64,000 nucleotides of DNA from Chlamydomonas reinhardtii (Eukaryota; Chlorophyta; Chlorophyceae; Chlamydomonadales; Chlamydomonadaceae): contig NC_057020.1 in assembly GCF_000002595.2 (NCBI RefSeq), forward strand, positions 763,512-827,511, given 5' to 3'. Made by a program: the position numbers and the translations under genes. Shown here one piece after another: positions 24,830 to 34,643 of this stretch; within the stretch, counting starts at the first letter, position 1, and each line of letters starts with the position of its first letter. The notes under the pieces are model-generated. The model was not told where the DNA came from. It worked only from the letters and a program-made list of their open reading frames with translations, and did no database searches.

Positions 24830-26345
24830 GGTCATGGAAACGTTCGGCCGCGCTACGGGGCAACGGCTGAACATGTCAAAGGTGGAGCTACTGCGGGTCG
24901 GCTGTCTGCCGGCAGCGCCCGGACCGGCCGCTGCGGTGGCCGGCGCAGCCCCTGCCGTGCCCGGCATGCCCGCCGCGCCTGACGTGCCTGCTGTGGCGCC
25001 CGCCGCACCGGCTGCGCCCGCCGCGCCTGACGTGCCTGTGGCGCCCGCTGCACCGGCTGCGCCCGCCGCGCCTGACGTGCCTGCGGCGCCCGCCGCACCG
25101 GCTGCGCCCGCCGCGCCTGACGTGCCTGTGGCGCCCGCCGCGCCGGCTGCGCCCGCCGCGCCTGACGTGCCTGTGGCGCCCGCCGCACCGGCTGCGCCCA
25201 CCACTGGACCAGCCGCAGCGGCTGCGCCTGGGCCTGGCGAACAGGAACAGATATGCGGCCTTAAGGTGGTCACAGCGGCCACCGCCCTCAGCGTGCCGTT
25301 CAGCAGTGACCCCACACGGCTGCGGCTGGACTGGACAGCCCGCATGCGAGAGGCCAGGCGCCGCCTGCGGCGTGTCGCCCACCTGGGACTCTCAGTCTTT
25401 GGCCGCGCCAGTGCAGCTTCAGCCTACTGCACCTCCATGGTGACATGGCACATGGAGCACAGCGGGTTGCCGGACGACATAGCCCAGGAACTGGAGCGAT
25501 TGGTGGCGCGGGTGGTCGACCGCCGACTGGCCCCGGACTCGACCAAGAAGCGCCTTACGGGCATCCCGACGGAGCTGCTTTATGGCCACCCCACCACTGG
25601 CGGCTTCGCCGCTTCGGCGCACTACCTATCCGGCAGCACGTGCGTGGCCGGCATGCGACATGGGCCGCACGCCTGGCCGCCCATGACGACATCCCGGCCG
25701 CCCCGCAGCCCCAGCCGTGGTGCGTCGCCTATGACGTCTACCTCCGCGCGCACCACCCATCCCTGCGCCCCAGTAGCACGCTGACGGCAGTTCCGGTGGC
25801 GGAGGGCGCCAGCGACATCATCCCCAGCCACCCGCTCCCCGAGGATACCGAGCGCACGGTTTCAGCGCTGGGGTGGCTGCCACTGGTGCAAGCACTGACT
25901 GAGGCACCGGAGCCTGGTGCCTGGTGCTTCACGGCGCCGCTGTGGGGCAACCCGCTCCTCACCCCGTCCCCCGCGGCGGCCAACGGCGAGCAGGAGGAAG
26001 AGGATAGCGGCAGCGATGGCGAAACAGGAGTAGCGCGGCGCACGCAGGGGCGTGGTCTCGAGTACCGCCATAGGACGCTGCGAGCCTGCGCGCGTCTGGT
26101 GACCATCGGTGACTTAGTGCGAGCCCACGCTGCACGACCACCTGCGGCGGCTGCAGTCGACTGGGAGGGGTGGCTGCGAGACTACCTTGCGCCGTCAGAT
26201 GGCCGTCGCAGGCGCCGTGGACCCACGCTCGCCGCGCTGCAGGGCCTTGTCAGCGACATCCCGCCATCATGGTGGAGTGCAGCGCAGGCTCACGCAGCAC
26301 AGCTGGCGAGCCCTGGCCCGGCGCGCGCCGTCAAAAAATAGTATA
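24830..26345 (+). mobile_element. 5'-truncated L1-type LINE (C-terminal half of the reverse-transcriptase ORF)
   Basis: Non-LTR retrotransposon remnant. The reading begins in the RT thumb-side motif FGRATGQRLNMSKVELLRVG, which in L1 follows the YADD box. It continues through LKVVTAATALSVPFSSDPTRL and MREARRRLRRVAHLGLSVFGRA to PTELLYGHPTTGGF. A frameshift near 25600-25612 moves the frame to FGALPIRQHVRGRHATWAA, which runs to a stop at 26341 through WCFTAPLWGNPLL and YRHRTLRACARLVTIGDLV, both typical of the L1 C-terminus. The endonuclease and most of the RT are missing. An A-rich end (AAAAAATAGTATAAT) follows the stop. The element is therefore dead. A 45-bp minisatellite expands the linker after SKVELLRVG. 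Confidence 0.8.
24960..25205 (+). repeat. 45-bp minisatellite encoding Ala/Pro repeats inside the LINE
   Basis: About five imperfect 45-bp units encode the 15-residue block APAAPAAPAAPDVPV. They sit in the normally short Pro-rich linker between the RT core and the C-terminal region. Confidence 0.85.
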
Positions 26346-26409
26346 ATGGGGGTTCTGGGACAGCTCCGACTAAACCCCAACTAACTCGTGTACGGCACCC
26401 CCAACCCCC

Positions 26410-26895
26410 TCAGCCGTACAGGAGCTGCAATTGGGTGTCAGTAGCTGCCGCGGGTGGGAGCTGGTAGTTGCACGGAGGGCCGGTTGGGAAGCTGCCGAGC
26501 CAGGGGTATGAACACAGGTCGTTGGCGCGAGTCGGGTAGCGGCACTCAAGCATGTACTGGTTGGTCGTGTATCCGTTCTGTAAGGCAACCGACTGCAAGC
26601 GCTTGGGATAGCTAACACTGTCGGGGTAGTAGGAGCTCTGCGGCAGCGCGTCCATGCCCGCCTTGAATGCAGCGTTCGTGGTGTTGGGCGTGTCGGTCAG
26701 GTTGCGCCCGAGCACCCAGGTTGCGACAGTCGGAGACGTGAGGATTACCTGGCGCAGGTAGAAGTTGCCAAGCCCAAAGTTGAAGGCCCCGTCGGCTGAC
26801 GTAGTGATGCAAATCCTGGCAGGAAGGGTCAGCGACTGCGAGGCGGCAACCAGCTGGTTCGTGTAATAGTCGAGCCGATCCAGATCCAGCTGCAC
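26410..26895 (-). pseudogene. Unrecognised gene fragment interrupted by a hAT-type MITE
   Basis: Open frame on the minus strand reading VQLDLDRLDYYTNQLVAASQ, then ICITTSADGAFNFGLGNFYL, NLTDTPNTTNAAFKAGMDAL and YPWLGSFPTGPPCNYQLPP, ending in a stop at 26410. Cysteines and possible N-glycosylation sites (NLT, NTT) suggest an extracellular or wall protein, but I recognise no family. The upstream side is cut by the MITE at 26899-27338. A second, shorter copy is on the + strand at 62723-63094, where the C-terminus is replaced after YMLECR. It probably derives from a host gene exon carried in the duplicated segment; whether either copy is expressed cannot be told. Confidence 0.5.
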
Positions 26896-28421
26896 GTCCA
26901 GGGTTGCACAATACGTGACCTCATTCTCAAATACGCGTGTTAATACGTCGTATTACGTTTTGCAATACGATACGCTACAATACGCTGCAAAATACGCCGC
27001 CCGCCTACGTCGGGATGTTAGGATGTCGGCTGGGATGTTGGGACGTCGGGATGTTGGGGAATCCCTCTCGGAATGGGGCTCCTTCCCGCGTGCCGGTTCC
27101 GCGACCGCAGTTGGACATGATATATCGAGCTTAGTTGATATTTGCTCTGGAAGCGATCGTGCGGTCGCGTGTTTGGGTTGACATACCAGCTCGACATGCT
27201 AAGCATGCCAGCCATGCCACCACCCCGGCTCCCCAAAACGCGTCGTGCACAACGTATTTCGCACGTGTTAGCCTCGGCACATGACAATACAATACGTATT
27301 ACCGCGAGACAATACGTATTACGTATTGTGCAACCCTGGTTGCGTCAGCCCCTCACAAAAAGCAGCCGAGCACTGCAATATTCTGACCTGTCGCGATGCT
27401 TGCGTGTGTGCGTGCCCAGTGTTGAGAATTTATTTTACGCCCTTCCTGAGTTTACGGTAGGCATCGGTGCTCAGGTCCTCCTGCAGCTGCTTCGCAGGCA
27501 GCCAGAGCTAGACAGCGGCTTCCTGCTGCATTGAGGTCAGGTGGTCTGGCATTCCTGACAAAGGCTATTTCAGAGCCGCTAAGCCTCTGGAGGGATCTGC
27601 ACAGGCCTCTGAACGGCTCTGGAGGGCTCTAAAGGGGTCTGGAGGGGTCTGAGCTGGTCTGAGGGCTCTGGAGGGCTCTGGAGGTTGGCAACGCGCATGC
27701 TGGGCGGGCCAGTACCCAGTTTGCCCACTATCCAGTTGCAAAGGCCGTGGCAACCCACGCCATGCTGAAAGCCAGCCGAGGTGGGTATTACGGAGTTAAT
27801 GGATTCCAGACGTTGCATGTTCGGCAGGCCGGCAGCACCGCACCACAGCCCAACGGTCGTATACCTAACATGGAGCACAACCCAGCCCAAGCCCAGCCGT
27901 CCACAAACCACCAGCACTTACTGGCATTCACCACTAGCCCACGTACTAACACCGCAGCACTTCAGCACTTCTAACAGCCGCGAGAGGAAGGCACGGATGC
28001 CGCGTGCCTGTGGCAAGCTGGGTCAGTCACTAGGCTACTCCCAGGTTAGGTTTTATGGCTGAGCGCGGCTCAGTCTGAGTCCGGCACGCAAGCGGCCTGC
28101 ACGAACATGGGCTGCGCCAGCACACAAGTGACCACCGGCAAGTCCCCAATCCAGCGCCGGCAAGGCGTGAGAAGTGGCACAGTGCACCATGCAGTGGGTG
28201 TATGGGTGCGAGGGCGCCTAGGCCTGAGTGACTTCACCGGTGCTCGCTTGCGCGGCAGCCAGGTCGAATCCGAGCGCCCTCACAACAACATCCGCCGTCG
28301 GAGTAATGTCGCATCCGAGTCAACAAACGTGCCTCGTCCCGTGGGCTCTCAGAACGACAGCATTTCACACTCACATAGTTGCGCACTACTTGTGCCGGCA
28401 CTCCTACTCGTAGCACATGCC
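26545..28421 (+). repeat. 1.88-kb inverted duplication, copy 1
   Basis: This segment matches the reverse complement of about 61195-63079 almost base for base. It includes the embedded MITE, a short GGCTCTGGAGG-type tandem repeat (27595-27690) and the gene fragments at both ends. Outside these limits the two loci diverge abruptly. At 26545 this copy continues the reading frame YMLECRYPTRAND, where copy 2 does not. Differences seen by eye are scattered single bases and small indels. Confidence 0.9.
26899..27338. mobile_element. hAT-type MITE, 440 bp, copy 1
   Basis: The termini are perfect 18-bp inverted repeats, CAGGGTTGCACAATACGT. There is no coding capacity, and the interior is rich in AATACGTATT-like motifs. 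CAGGG termini and the 8-bp target duplication visible at the sister copy fit the hAT superfamily. Here the right-hand flank reads TTGCGTC (complement of GACGCAA), while the left-hand flank has lost 9 bp including most of the duplicate. Confidence 0.88.
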
Positions 28422-28509
28422 GAGCCAAACCTTCGCAATTTTCCACCGCTTCCTCCAAGTCGAAGCTGGTGACAAAGCTGAATAGCGGCATTATTATCAA
28501 TGACTTCAA
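28234..28509 (-). pseudogene. Unrecognised fragment at the inner edge of the duplicated segment
   Basis: Minus-strand open frame FSFVTSFDLEEAVENCEGLA, then RVGVPAQVVRNYVSV, of which only the later part is duplicated at 61195-61401. It has no recognisable domain. It lies just upstream of, and divergent from, the kinase-like gene, so it may equally be promoter sequence. Confidence 0.25.
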
Positions 28510-28629
28510 GGCTAAGGATGCAAGCTCACCTAGGCTGGAGCCTTTTCTTCAGAACTCAGCGCGCAAGCTTGTTTTTGCTTGGAACAACAACTCGAGATAG
28601 TAACGCAGTAGTTTCTTGTAGCTCTTGCA

Positions 28630-31220
28630 ATGGAGGTTTTGCTGGGCACGAAACCCTGCACACTGTCTTCGGGTGAGCGTGCCTGCACCATGATTATAGA
28701 TTTAGAGAGCGCTCTTGCGCAGATAAGAGACCTAGGGGAGAATAGACCGACGCTGATGCGCTCTTCCGCGCCTAGTCGACAGGTTGGACCCCGTGCGGTA
28801 AACAACAATTGGACAATGGGCAACTGGCACACACGAGGTGAGCGGGCGTCGGCTGGAGCGCAAGCAGCAACGCCTGCGAGCGGCACGCGTGTTCCTGCCG
28901 GCGTGCACGCGAAGTTCCCTTCACCGCGTTCACGGCTGTGCCCTCATCCGCCCTCCCCGGCTTGCAAGGCGCGGATCCGTCTCAGCAGTATGCTGAACAG
29001 CTCATACAGCCTGCTTTGGACTCACCTCCACCCCTGGATGAACTTCAAAAGTTCATGGAGGAGGCGCCTGTCGCTCAAATCCCCATCACTGTGGATTTTC
29101 AAAACATGGTCATACTGCCGCCGGCAATCGCGCAGCACTTCACTGCCGCCCGGGGCGAGCTCGCCTGTGCTGTGGGGCACAGCCTGGCGTCGCCCCTGCC
29201 CCCCGAAGGTTCGGAGCTCTGCACAGCCCTCATGGAGCACGCCGTGGTTGTGTCACTGCTGCTGGCGCTCGATGGCGCGTTGCCGTCACGTCTCCGCATC
29301 GGGTGCGAGGGAAGTGCACGTCATGGCCTGGTGGGGCGAGCGCTACATGACTTGGTTCGCATGTTTGGCCATGTTTGTCCGTTCCTCAGCCCAAATACCC
29401 CCTTCTGACCGTCAGGTTGAAGATGGAGCGAGACAAGCAGGACACCACCTCTCTCATGACCATCAAGTCGATGGGCGGCACGTCCCTGCGGCCGGATGGA
29501 GTCTTGCGGACGAGCAGCGGCCGGCGGCTGTTGGTGAAATGGGAGGACAAGGCAGCAAGCATGGAAGCGGCAGTCGAGGATCTGCGCAAGAAGACCGCGG
29601 CCTGGACGCCGCTGTACTACGGCGAGTAAGTGTACCGGTAGGGCAGATGGAGTGCCGTGCATTGGACGGATGCTTACTTACTTGTGGTACCTGATCACGC
29701 AGTGGGCGTGGGTTTCGGGCTATCTTTGGTGCCCTGGGGTTGTCAAGGCACATGCACCATCCTCATGCATTCCCAGGGCCCACATCAACCATTGCCGTCA
29801 GAACCGTCCAACCACCTTGATGACTGCTCGCGCTCTCCTTTGCCCTGCTGCCACTACCCCAGCATCGAGTATCTGCCGTGCTTCGCAGCCGCTGGCCGCA
29901 ATCTGCAATTCTACGCCATCTCATGGAGTAATGGGATGGCTGCCGCACCGCGCGCCATCAGTTCCTGCTACGACCTGGCTACGACCTGGCCAGGACACGC
30001 GACCGCGCCGAAGCAGTGATGGCCACCATCAAATTCTACCAGCTTCTGTGCGCGCAGAACGCACGCTACCCGCCGAACGTGCTGCCTGCTGGTGCTGTGA
30101 TGTCCGCGCAAGGCCCTGGATTCACGCGTGAGCTGTAAGCAGGAAACGGGTTTTGCACCAAAGCAGGGAATGAACGTGCACTGGCTGTGCTTATTTGTGT
30201 GGTGTGGAGGAGCCTTTGGTGCATCTGTGTTGTGGATGATTGCCTTCGCTCGGCTTGAAAGCGTCGACTCAGCCGGTCCTGCTCCTCCCACGTGTCAGCT
30301 GAGACCGGCGAGCTAGTACGACGCGCGCCCTTTTCCTTCCTACCTGCAGGCTGTTCCGCACTGACGTGCTGGAGGTCCGGAAGGTCGTTTCGCCATGGGC
30401 CGTCTTCGCGGCCTGGAGCGGCGTGGACTTCAAAAAGCTGAAAAAGCTGTACCGCGCCACCGCGAAGCGGCAAGGGCTTGTGCACATCGCCAGCAAGGAC
30501 GCCCTCACGTTGCGCGGCGACGTCTACACCGTGGACCTCATTCCGGTGGGGCTGCCCAGCAGGAACGCGTGGCCGACCGCGGAGGATGAGGCACGACTGC
30601 TACTGCACGGCCTACTTCACGGGCTCGCGGCAATCCATGAGGTATTGAGTGAATTGGGTCGCTGACACCTGCAACGCGCAAGAATGCGTCGCCGGCGAAT
30701 TTCTTATGCATTAGCGGTTGCAGGTAGCTTGATGCAGTGGTACCGCATGGGTCAGCCCAGCTTTCTCAGGTTGCAACTTGACAACAAAGCGCTTACTACC
30801 TCCTGCTTGCTTGCCGATGCGCCCATCCAGGCCGGCTTCGTGCACCGCGACCTCCGCTGGGACAACTTCGCGTGCTCTCCAGCCTCACCCCGTCGCTGGT
30901 TCCTGCTTGACTTGGAGACCTGCGCCCCCGCCGACCAGTCGCCGCCGCCCACCTTCGAGCCGGCGGGGTGGCAGTCCGGCACCACCCTGGTGCACGGCCT
31001 CTACACGCGCGCGTCGGACCTGTACCAGCTCTGGGTGGCCGTGCAGCCACGCTGCGAACAGGTCGTGGTATCTGCGGAGGGGAGGGCGTTCCTGGAAGCT
31101 ATCGCCACTCCTCCAGCCCAGCAGACGCGCAGTGCCGCGGAGCTGCTTGCGCATGAGTGGCTGCGGTGCGATGGCGCCGGCTTGTGCAGGGCCGCGGGCG
31201 CGCAGACGGGCGAACGCTAA
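28630..31220 (+). CDS. Divergent protein-kinase-like protein (catalytic loop HRDLRWDN)
   Basis: Multi-exon gene. Exon 1 is 28630-28837 (MEVLLGTKPCTL to NWTMGNWHTR). Middle exons include about 28938-29302 (ITVDFQNMVILPPAIAQHF, then ALMEHAVVVSLLLALDG), 29415-29625 (LKMERDKQDTTSLMTIKSMG to WTPLYYGE) and coding sequence near 29850-30137; the joins at about 28838-28937 and 29626-30030 are uncertain. The last two exons are well defined: 30350-30641 and 30831-31220, phase 0. They give AEDEARLLLHGLLHGLAAIH then AGFVHRDLRWDNFACSP and WFLLDLETCAP. This is a kinase catalytic loop with Asp and Asn in place and LDLE where DFG normally stands. The glycine-rich loop is not evident. Similar HRDLRW kinases occur in large algal and fungal families, some tied to Crinkler-type proteins. 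Activity and role are not known. Confidence 0.6.
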
Positions 31221-32653
31221 TGGCGCTGTCGTAGGCTTGTACTAGCAGCAGCTAGCTACGGTGGCTCAGATATAATCGTGCTCTGGAGGCGGAGGGCGCA
31301 GGCTGTTATGCTTCAGTACGTGTGCTTTACGGCAAATGCTCCGGCGTCAACGCGCTCGCTGCTGGTGAAATGGCAGGCGGCAAGGATGCTGTGCCCCCCG
31401 AAACAGCGTGGCATGTGCCAGCTCCTTGCGGGGCATATTGGCGGCCATGGGCTTCGGCACAGTGTGGTCCAGGACAGGGCGTGGCGGCACCGCGTGGCTG
31501 GGGACAGGGCGTGGCTGGACGATGCGTGTGATTCGGGACACGGAGCGGCGGCACATTCTCCACAGCGTTGGTTTGAGCTCCATCATGCACGTTGAAAAAT
31601 GATCAAGCCGTCGCATCGCTCACTGGTTGCAGAGATAGCGCAACGGCCAATGCATTTCTTTGTTGCTGAACAAGGTTTGGGTTCTCACAGTAAGATTACG
31701 GCGCAGGGCAGAAGCCTAGCCTTTGACGCTCTGGTTGACAAAGCGCGGGACGCATGGTTCAATCCAGCAGGAGATAGATGGAGTGCAAGGCTGTTTCGTT
31801 TTCATTTTGGTGTGGACGAACGTGCACGTGCCTTTAGTTACGGTTTGCGCGAGGGTGCGTGCTTGCCTCCTCTATGGTGTATTTGCTGAGGTGGTGGCTT
31901 GGGCTGTAGTCGTGTGGGCTAGGTGCGGCGGCTTTGAGCGTTCTCGCCGGCCCTGCCCCCCTCCCTACGTGTGGCCTTGCGAGTAGCCGAAGGGTGGGCT
32001 TGTGCTTTCCCAGGTGGCTCCCGGGTGGTGCGAGCGCCGCTCGTCCTCTGTTTGTTTTTGTTTGGGCGTTGGTTTTGCGAGCTGTCTCCACACCGCCTGA
32101 CCCTTGAGCTCTGAAAGAGCACAGGCAGGTGGCTCTTGTGTTCGCGGCTAGACTTGTTTTGCAGGGGCAGAACAGGTCTGCCATAGGCTTGGGCTCCAAG
32201 CGCTGCTTTTGAGAGCGCTCTCGCCAGTCCAGAGACTGGTAGGCTGCAGAGGCCGTGTGTCGGGCCCATATTGGGGGCAGGCTCACAGCTGTAACCTTGA
32301 TGCGGGGCCCAAGGTTTCGACTGGGACAGCTGTAATGGTTGGCAGGGAGGGTTGGGGCGTGGGATGCGCACTGGGCAGGGATGGAGCAGCGTCGATGTGG
32401 GCAAGGGAGGCGCAGGCAGGGGTGGTGAGGAGCAGCAGCAGTGGGTGGCAGGATCTGTTAGTAGGACAAACAATTTGGGGTTGCGAGGGTGGGCAGGGAC
32501 GGGTGCGTGGCGTGCTGCCTGTGTGAGCGGGGGTTGGGTTAGGTGCGCGGCCGGAATGGAATGGGTAGTATGATGCGCCGCCGAGCGGCGGGACAGTTGT
32601 CGAGCAATGCCTTGTCAACTCCTCGACGTTCGGGCGCACTAAATGTGAACCTA
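31221..32653. other. Intergenic, no gene seen
   Basis: 3' flank of the kinase-like gene. It contains short imperfect repeats of GGGACAGGGCGTGGC type near 31480-31520 and Gly/Cys-rich open frames without recognisable domains. Confidence 0.4.
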
Positions 32654-33620
32654 TGTCGCGCCCTATGATAGGACAATGAACGTTTCACACAGACATATAC
32701 GCACGCAGACTGGCAATATGCATACGGCCAACCCGGTCTCACCCGCCGTTGAACCACCGTCCAAAACTTGCGCTCACGGTTTCCTCAATTACGATTGGTC
32801 TGACACTCCGACTGTAAATCGAACCTTATGTGCGGCTTGCCCGCAACTTGCACAACCTTGCCACTGTGTTGAATCCACAGTCCGACAGTCGGGCCTCCCC
32901 GTGCGGGGGGTCTTGGGGGTGGATAGAGGGAGTCCCCGACGTCAAACTGTTCTCCCCTGAGTCTCCCACGCTCTCAGACCCTCCGTACATATAGTAATGA
33001 CTTGCTGGTCAAGTGGGAGGGCGGTCCGCGCTCGCCTTGGGTCGAAATGGGCGGGTTTTGGTTCTCCGGCCGGTGTGCCCTGGGTACGTGCCCAAGGTGC
33101 GCTTGAGTGAGCCTAAACTCATTAAATATGTTATTTAGATACATAATATTGCATTGAACTGTATTCCAGATCAAAATGCAAAGCTCTGCCGACCGGCAAT
33201 TTTGGGAACCGAGGTCCCTCGAACAGCAATTTCCTCACTGCTTTGTTATTGCCGTGCCTATTATTGACTACATGTAGCTTAGGACATCTGCAGGGGGGTT
33301 AAAAGCAGCTCTTCGCGCATAATGTCGGGGCATGTCGCTGCAGTTCGCGAGCTCGGCGAGCGGGCAGGTCACCCCAGGGCCCATAACAGCTATTCATAAC
33401 ATACAGATACCATATCAGGGCATTTGGGATGGTTTGAGCTTTGGACGGTGCCCCGGGTATGGGCACGCCCCGGGTGAGACCGGGTTGCATACAGTACGGC
33501 ACACCCTGCACAGGCCCAGTCGTTGCAGACGAGCGCCGCATTGACATTGCGCCGCACGCTGGGGGGGGGAGTCGCCGTCAGGCACACGAAACGTTCATTG
33601 TCCTATCATAGGACGCGACA
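32654..33620. mobile_element. Short non-autonomous element with 33-bp inverted ends (about 0.97 kb)
   Basis: The left end, 32654-32686, and the right end, 33588-33620, are inverted copies differing at one base. Each contains TCCTATGATAGGACAATGAA or its reverse; part of this is itself palindromic (CCTATGATAGG). The interior has no coding capacity. No unambiguous target duplication is visible. Sequence just beyond the right end (GTCGTGACCTGGCGTGTGAC, 33624-33643) recurs inverted beside the palindromic element at 60481, so the two may share an origin or the boundary may be wider. The superfamily is not assigned. Confidence 0.55.
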
Positions 33621-34018
33621 GCTGTCGTGACCTGGCGTGTGACCGTGCAGCCATGATAAGTAGGGGGAATCTAGCTCATGACAGTTGTCACGATTTTGGG
33701 GTTTTGTTTTCTTTTTTTTGTGTTCCTGACAGCTGTAATGAGTGGCTCGTGGTGCGTGTGTGTTGCCTGTGAGAATGGGGTGCGGGGCAGCGCGGGGAAC
33801 AACTGTTGGTGAGGTTTTGGGGCTGGGGGTATGGGCATGGGAGGGGCAAGGGGCAGCACAAGTAGCATGAGCACAAGGAGCAGTAGCACAGCAGCAGCAC
33901 AGCAGCAGCAGCTGAAGCTCCAGCTGCAGTACGTTCGGTCGTGTATAGGAGAGAACTATGTACGCCCAGGAGGAACGTACGTCGCGTAGTGGGTGCAAGG
34001 GCGGTGGGCAGGGGGAGG

Positions 34019-34021
34019 TTG
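34019..34021 (+). repeat. Left target-site duplication TTG of the CACTA element
   Basis: TTG directly abuts the CACTGTAAC terminus. The same TTG follows the right terminus at 59307-59309. CACTA/EnSpm elements characteristically make 3-bp duplications. Confidence 0.7.
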
Positions 34022-34160
34022 CACTGTAACGACGGGAAACTCGCGTCTCGGCGCGTCTCAGCGCGTCCGAGCGCGTCAGGATGCGTCAGGGGGCGTCTGG
34101 CCGCGTATCGTGACGCGAGTGCTGAGACGCGAACAGTGACGCGAACTACTTTGAAGGGGA
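34022..34160 (+). repeat. Left terminus and subterminal GACGCG array of the CACTA element
   Basis: The 19-bp terminal inverted repeat is followed by about ten copies of CGCGTC or GACGCG in mixed orientation up to about 34146. These are candidate binding sites for the element's accessory protein. Confidence 0.8.
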
Positions 34161-34643
34161 CCCATACCGTGGGGTACGGTGTGCCCCCGCTTGTCGGACT
34201 GTCCCTTCAATTGTAATTCGCATCCATACCGTGGTGCGCACGGTGTTTTACACTAGCCTATACTGCTATTGCGACAAATGTAGCCTTGCCCGGCAGTATG
34301 TGGGCTGTCATGGGCAGATTGGCCCCTGCACCTGCGCCTGCTGCCGCAAGCCCCTGCACCCCTGGCCCTGCACCCGGGCGGGCTGGCCAGCCCCGCCTCT
34401 GCCCCGTCGCCCCAACCAACCTTTAGGCGCAGTTCAGCCAGCCTGCGCCAGCCAGCCGATATGTGCCGATACTGCTTACAACAAGCCTATAAGCCTAGAT
34501 ACAGTAAGCAAAGGCATTGGCACAGGCGAGCATCGGTGACACCGGTGCAATCGGTCGCCCACCACCAAGTATTTGCCCCTTGCCTCGTTTGACCGCTATT
34601 CTCTTGAAAACATAAACATGACTGACGAACTCATGAATCACTC
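34161..34643 (+). promoter_or_regulatory. 5' non-coding region of the element (transposase promoter)
   Basis: Non-coding stretch between the subterminal array and the transposase ATG. It includes a repeated CCATACCGTGG motif (34161, 34226) followed by GGTACGGTG or GCACGGTG half-sites, which could form small hairpins. From 34599 the sequence is shared with the second copy (46491 onward). Confidence 0.4.

Noticed and set aside
32761-32840. Possible tRNA 3' half (ATCGAACC-type motif)
   Set aside because: No acceptor stem or anticodon arm could be matched around it.
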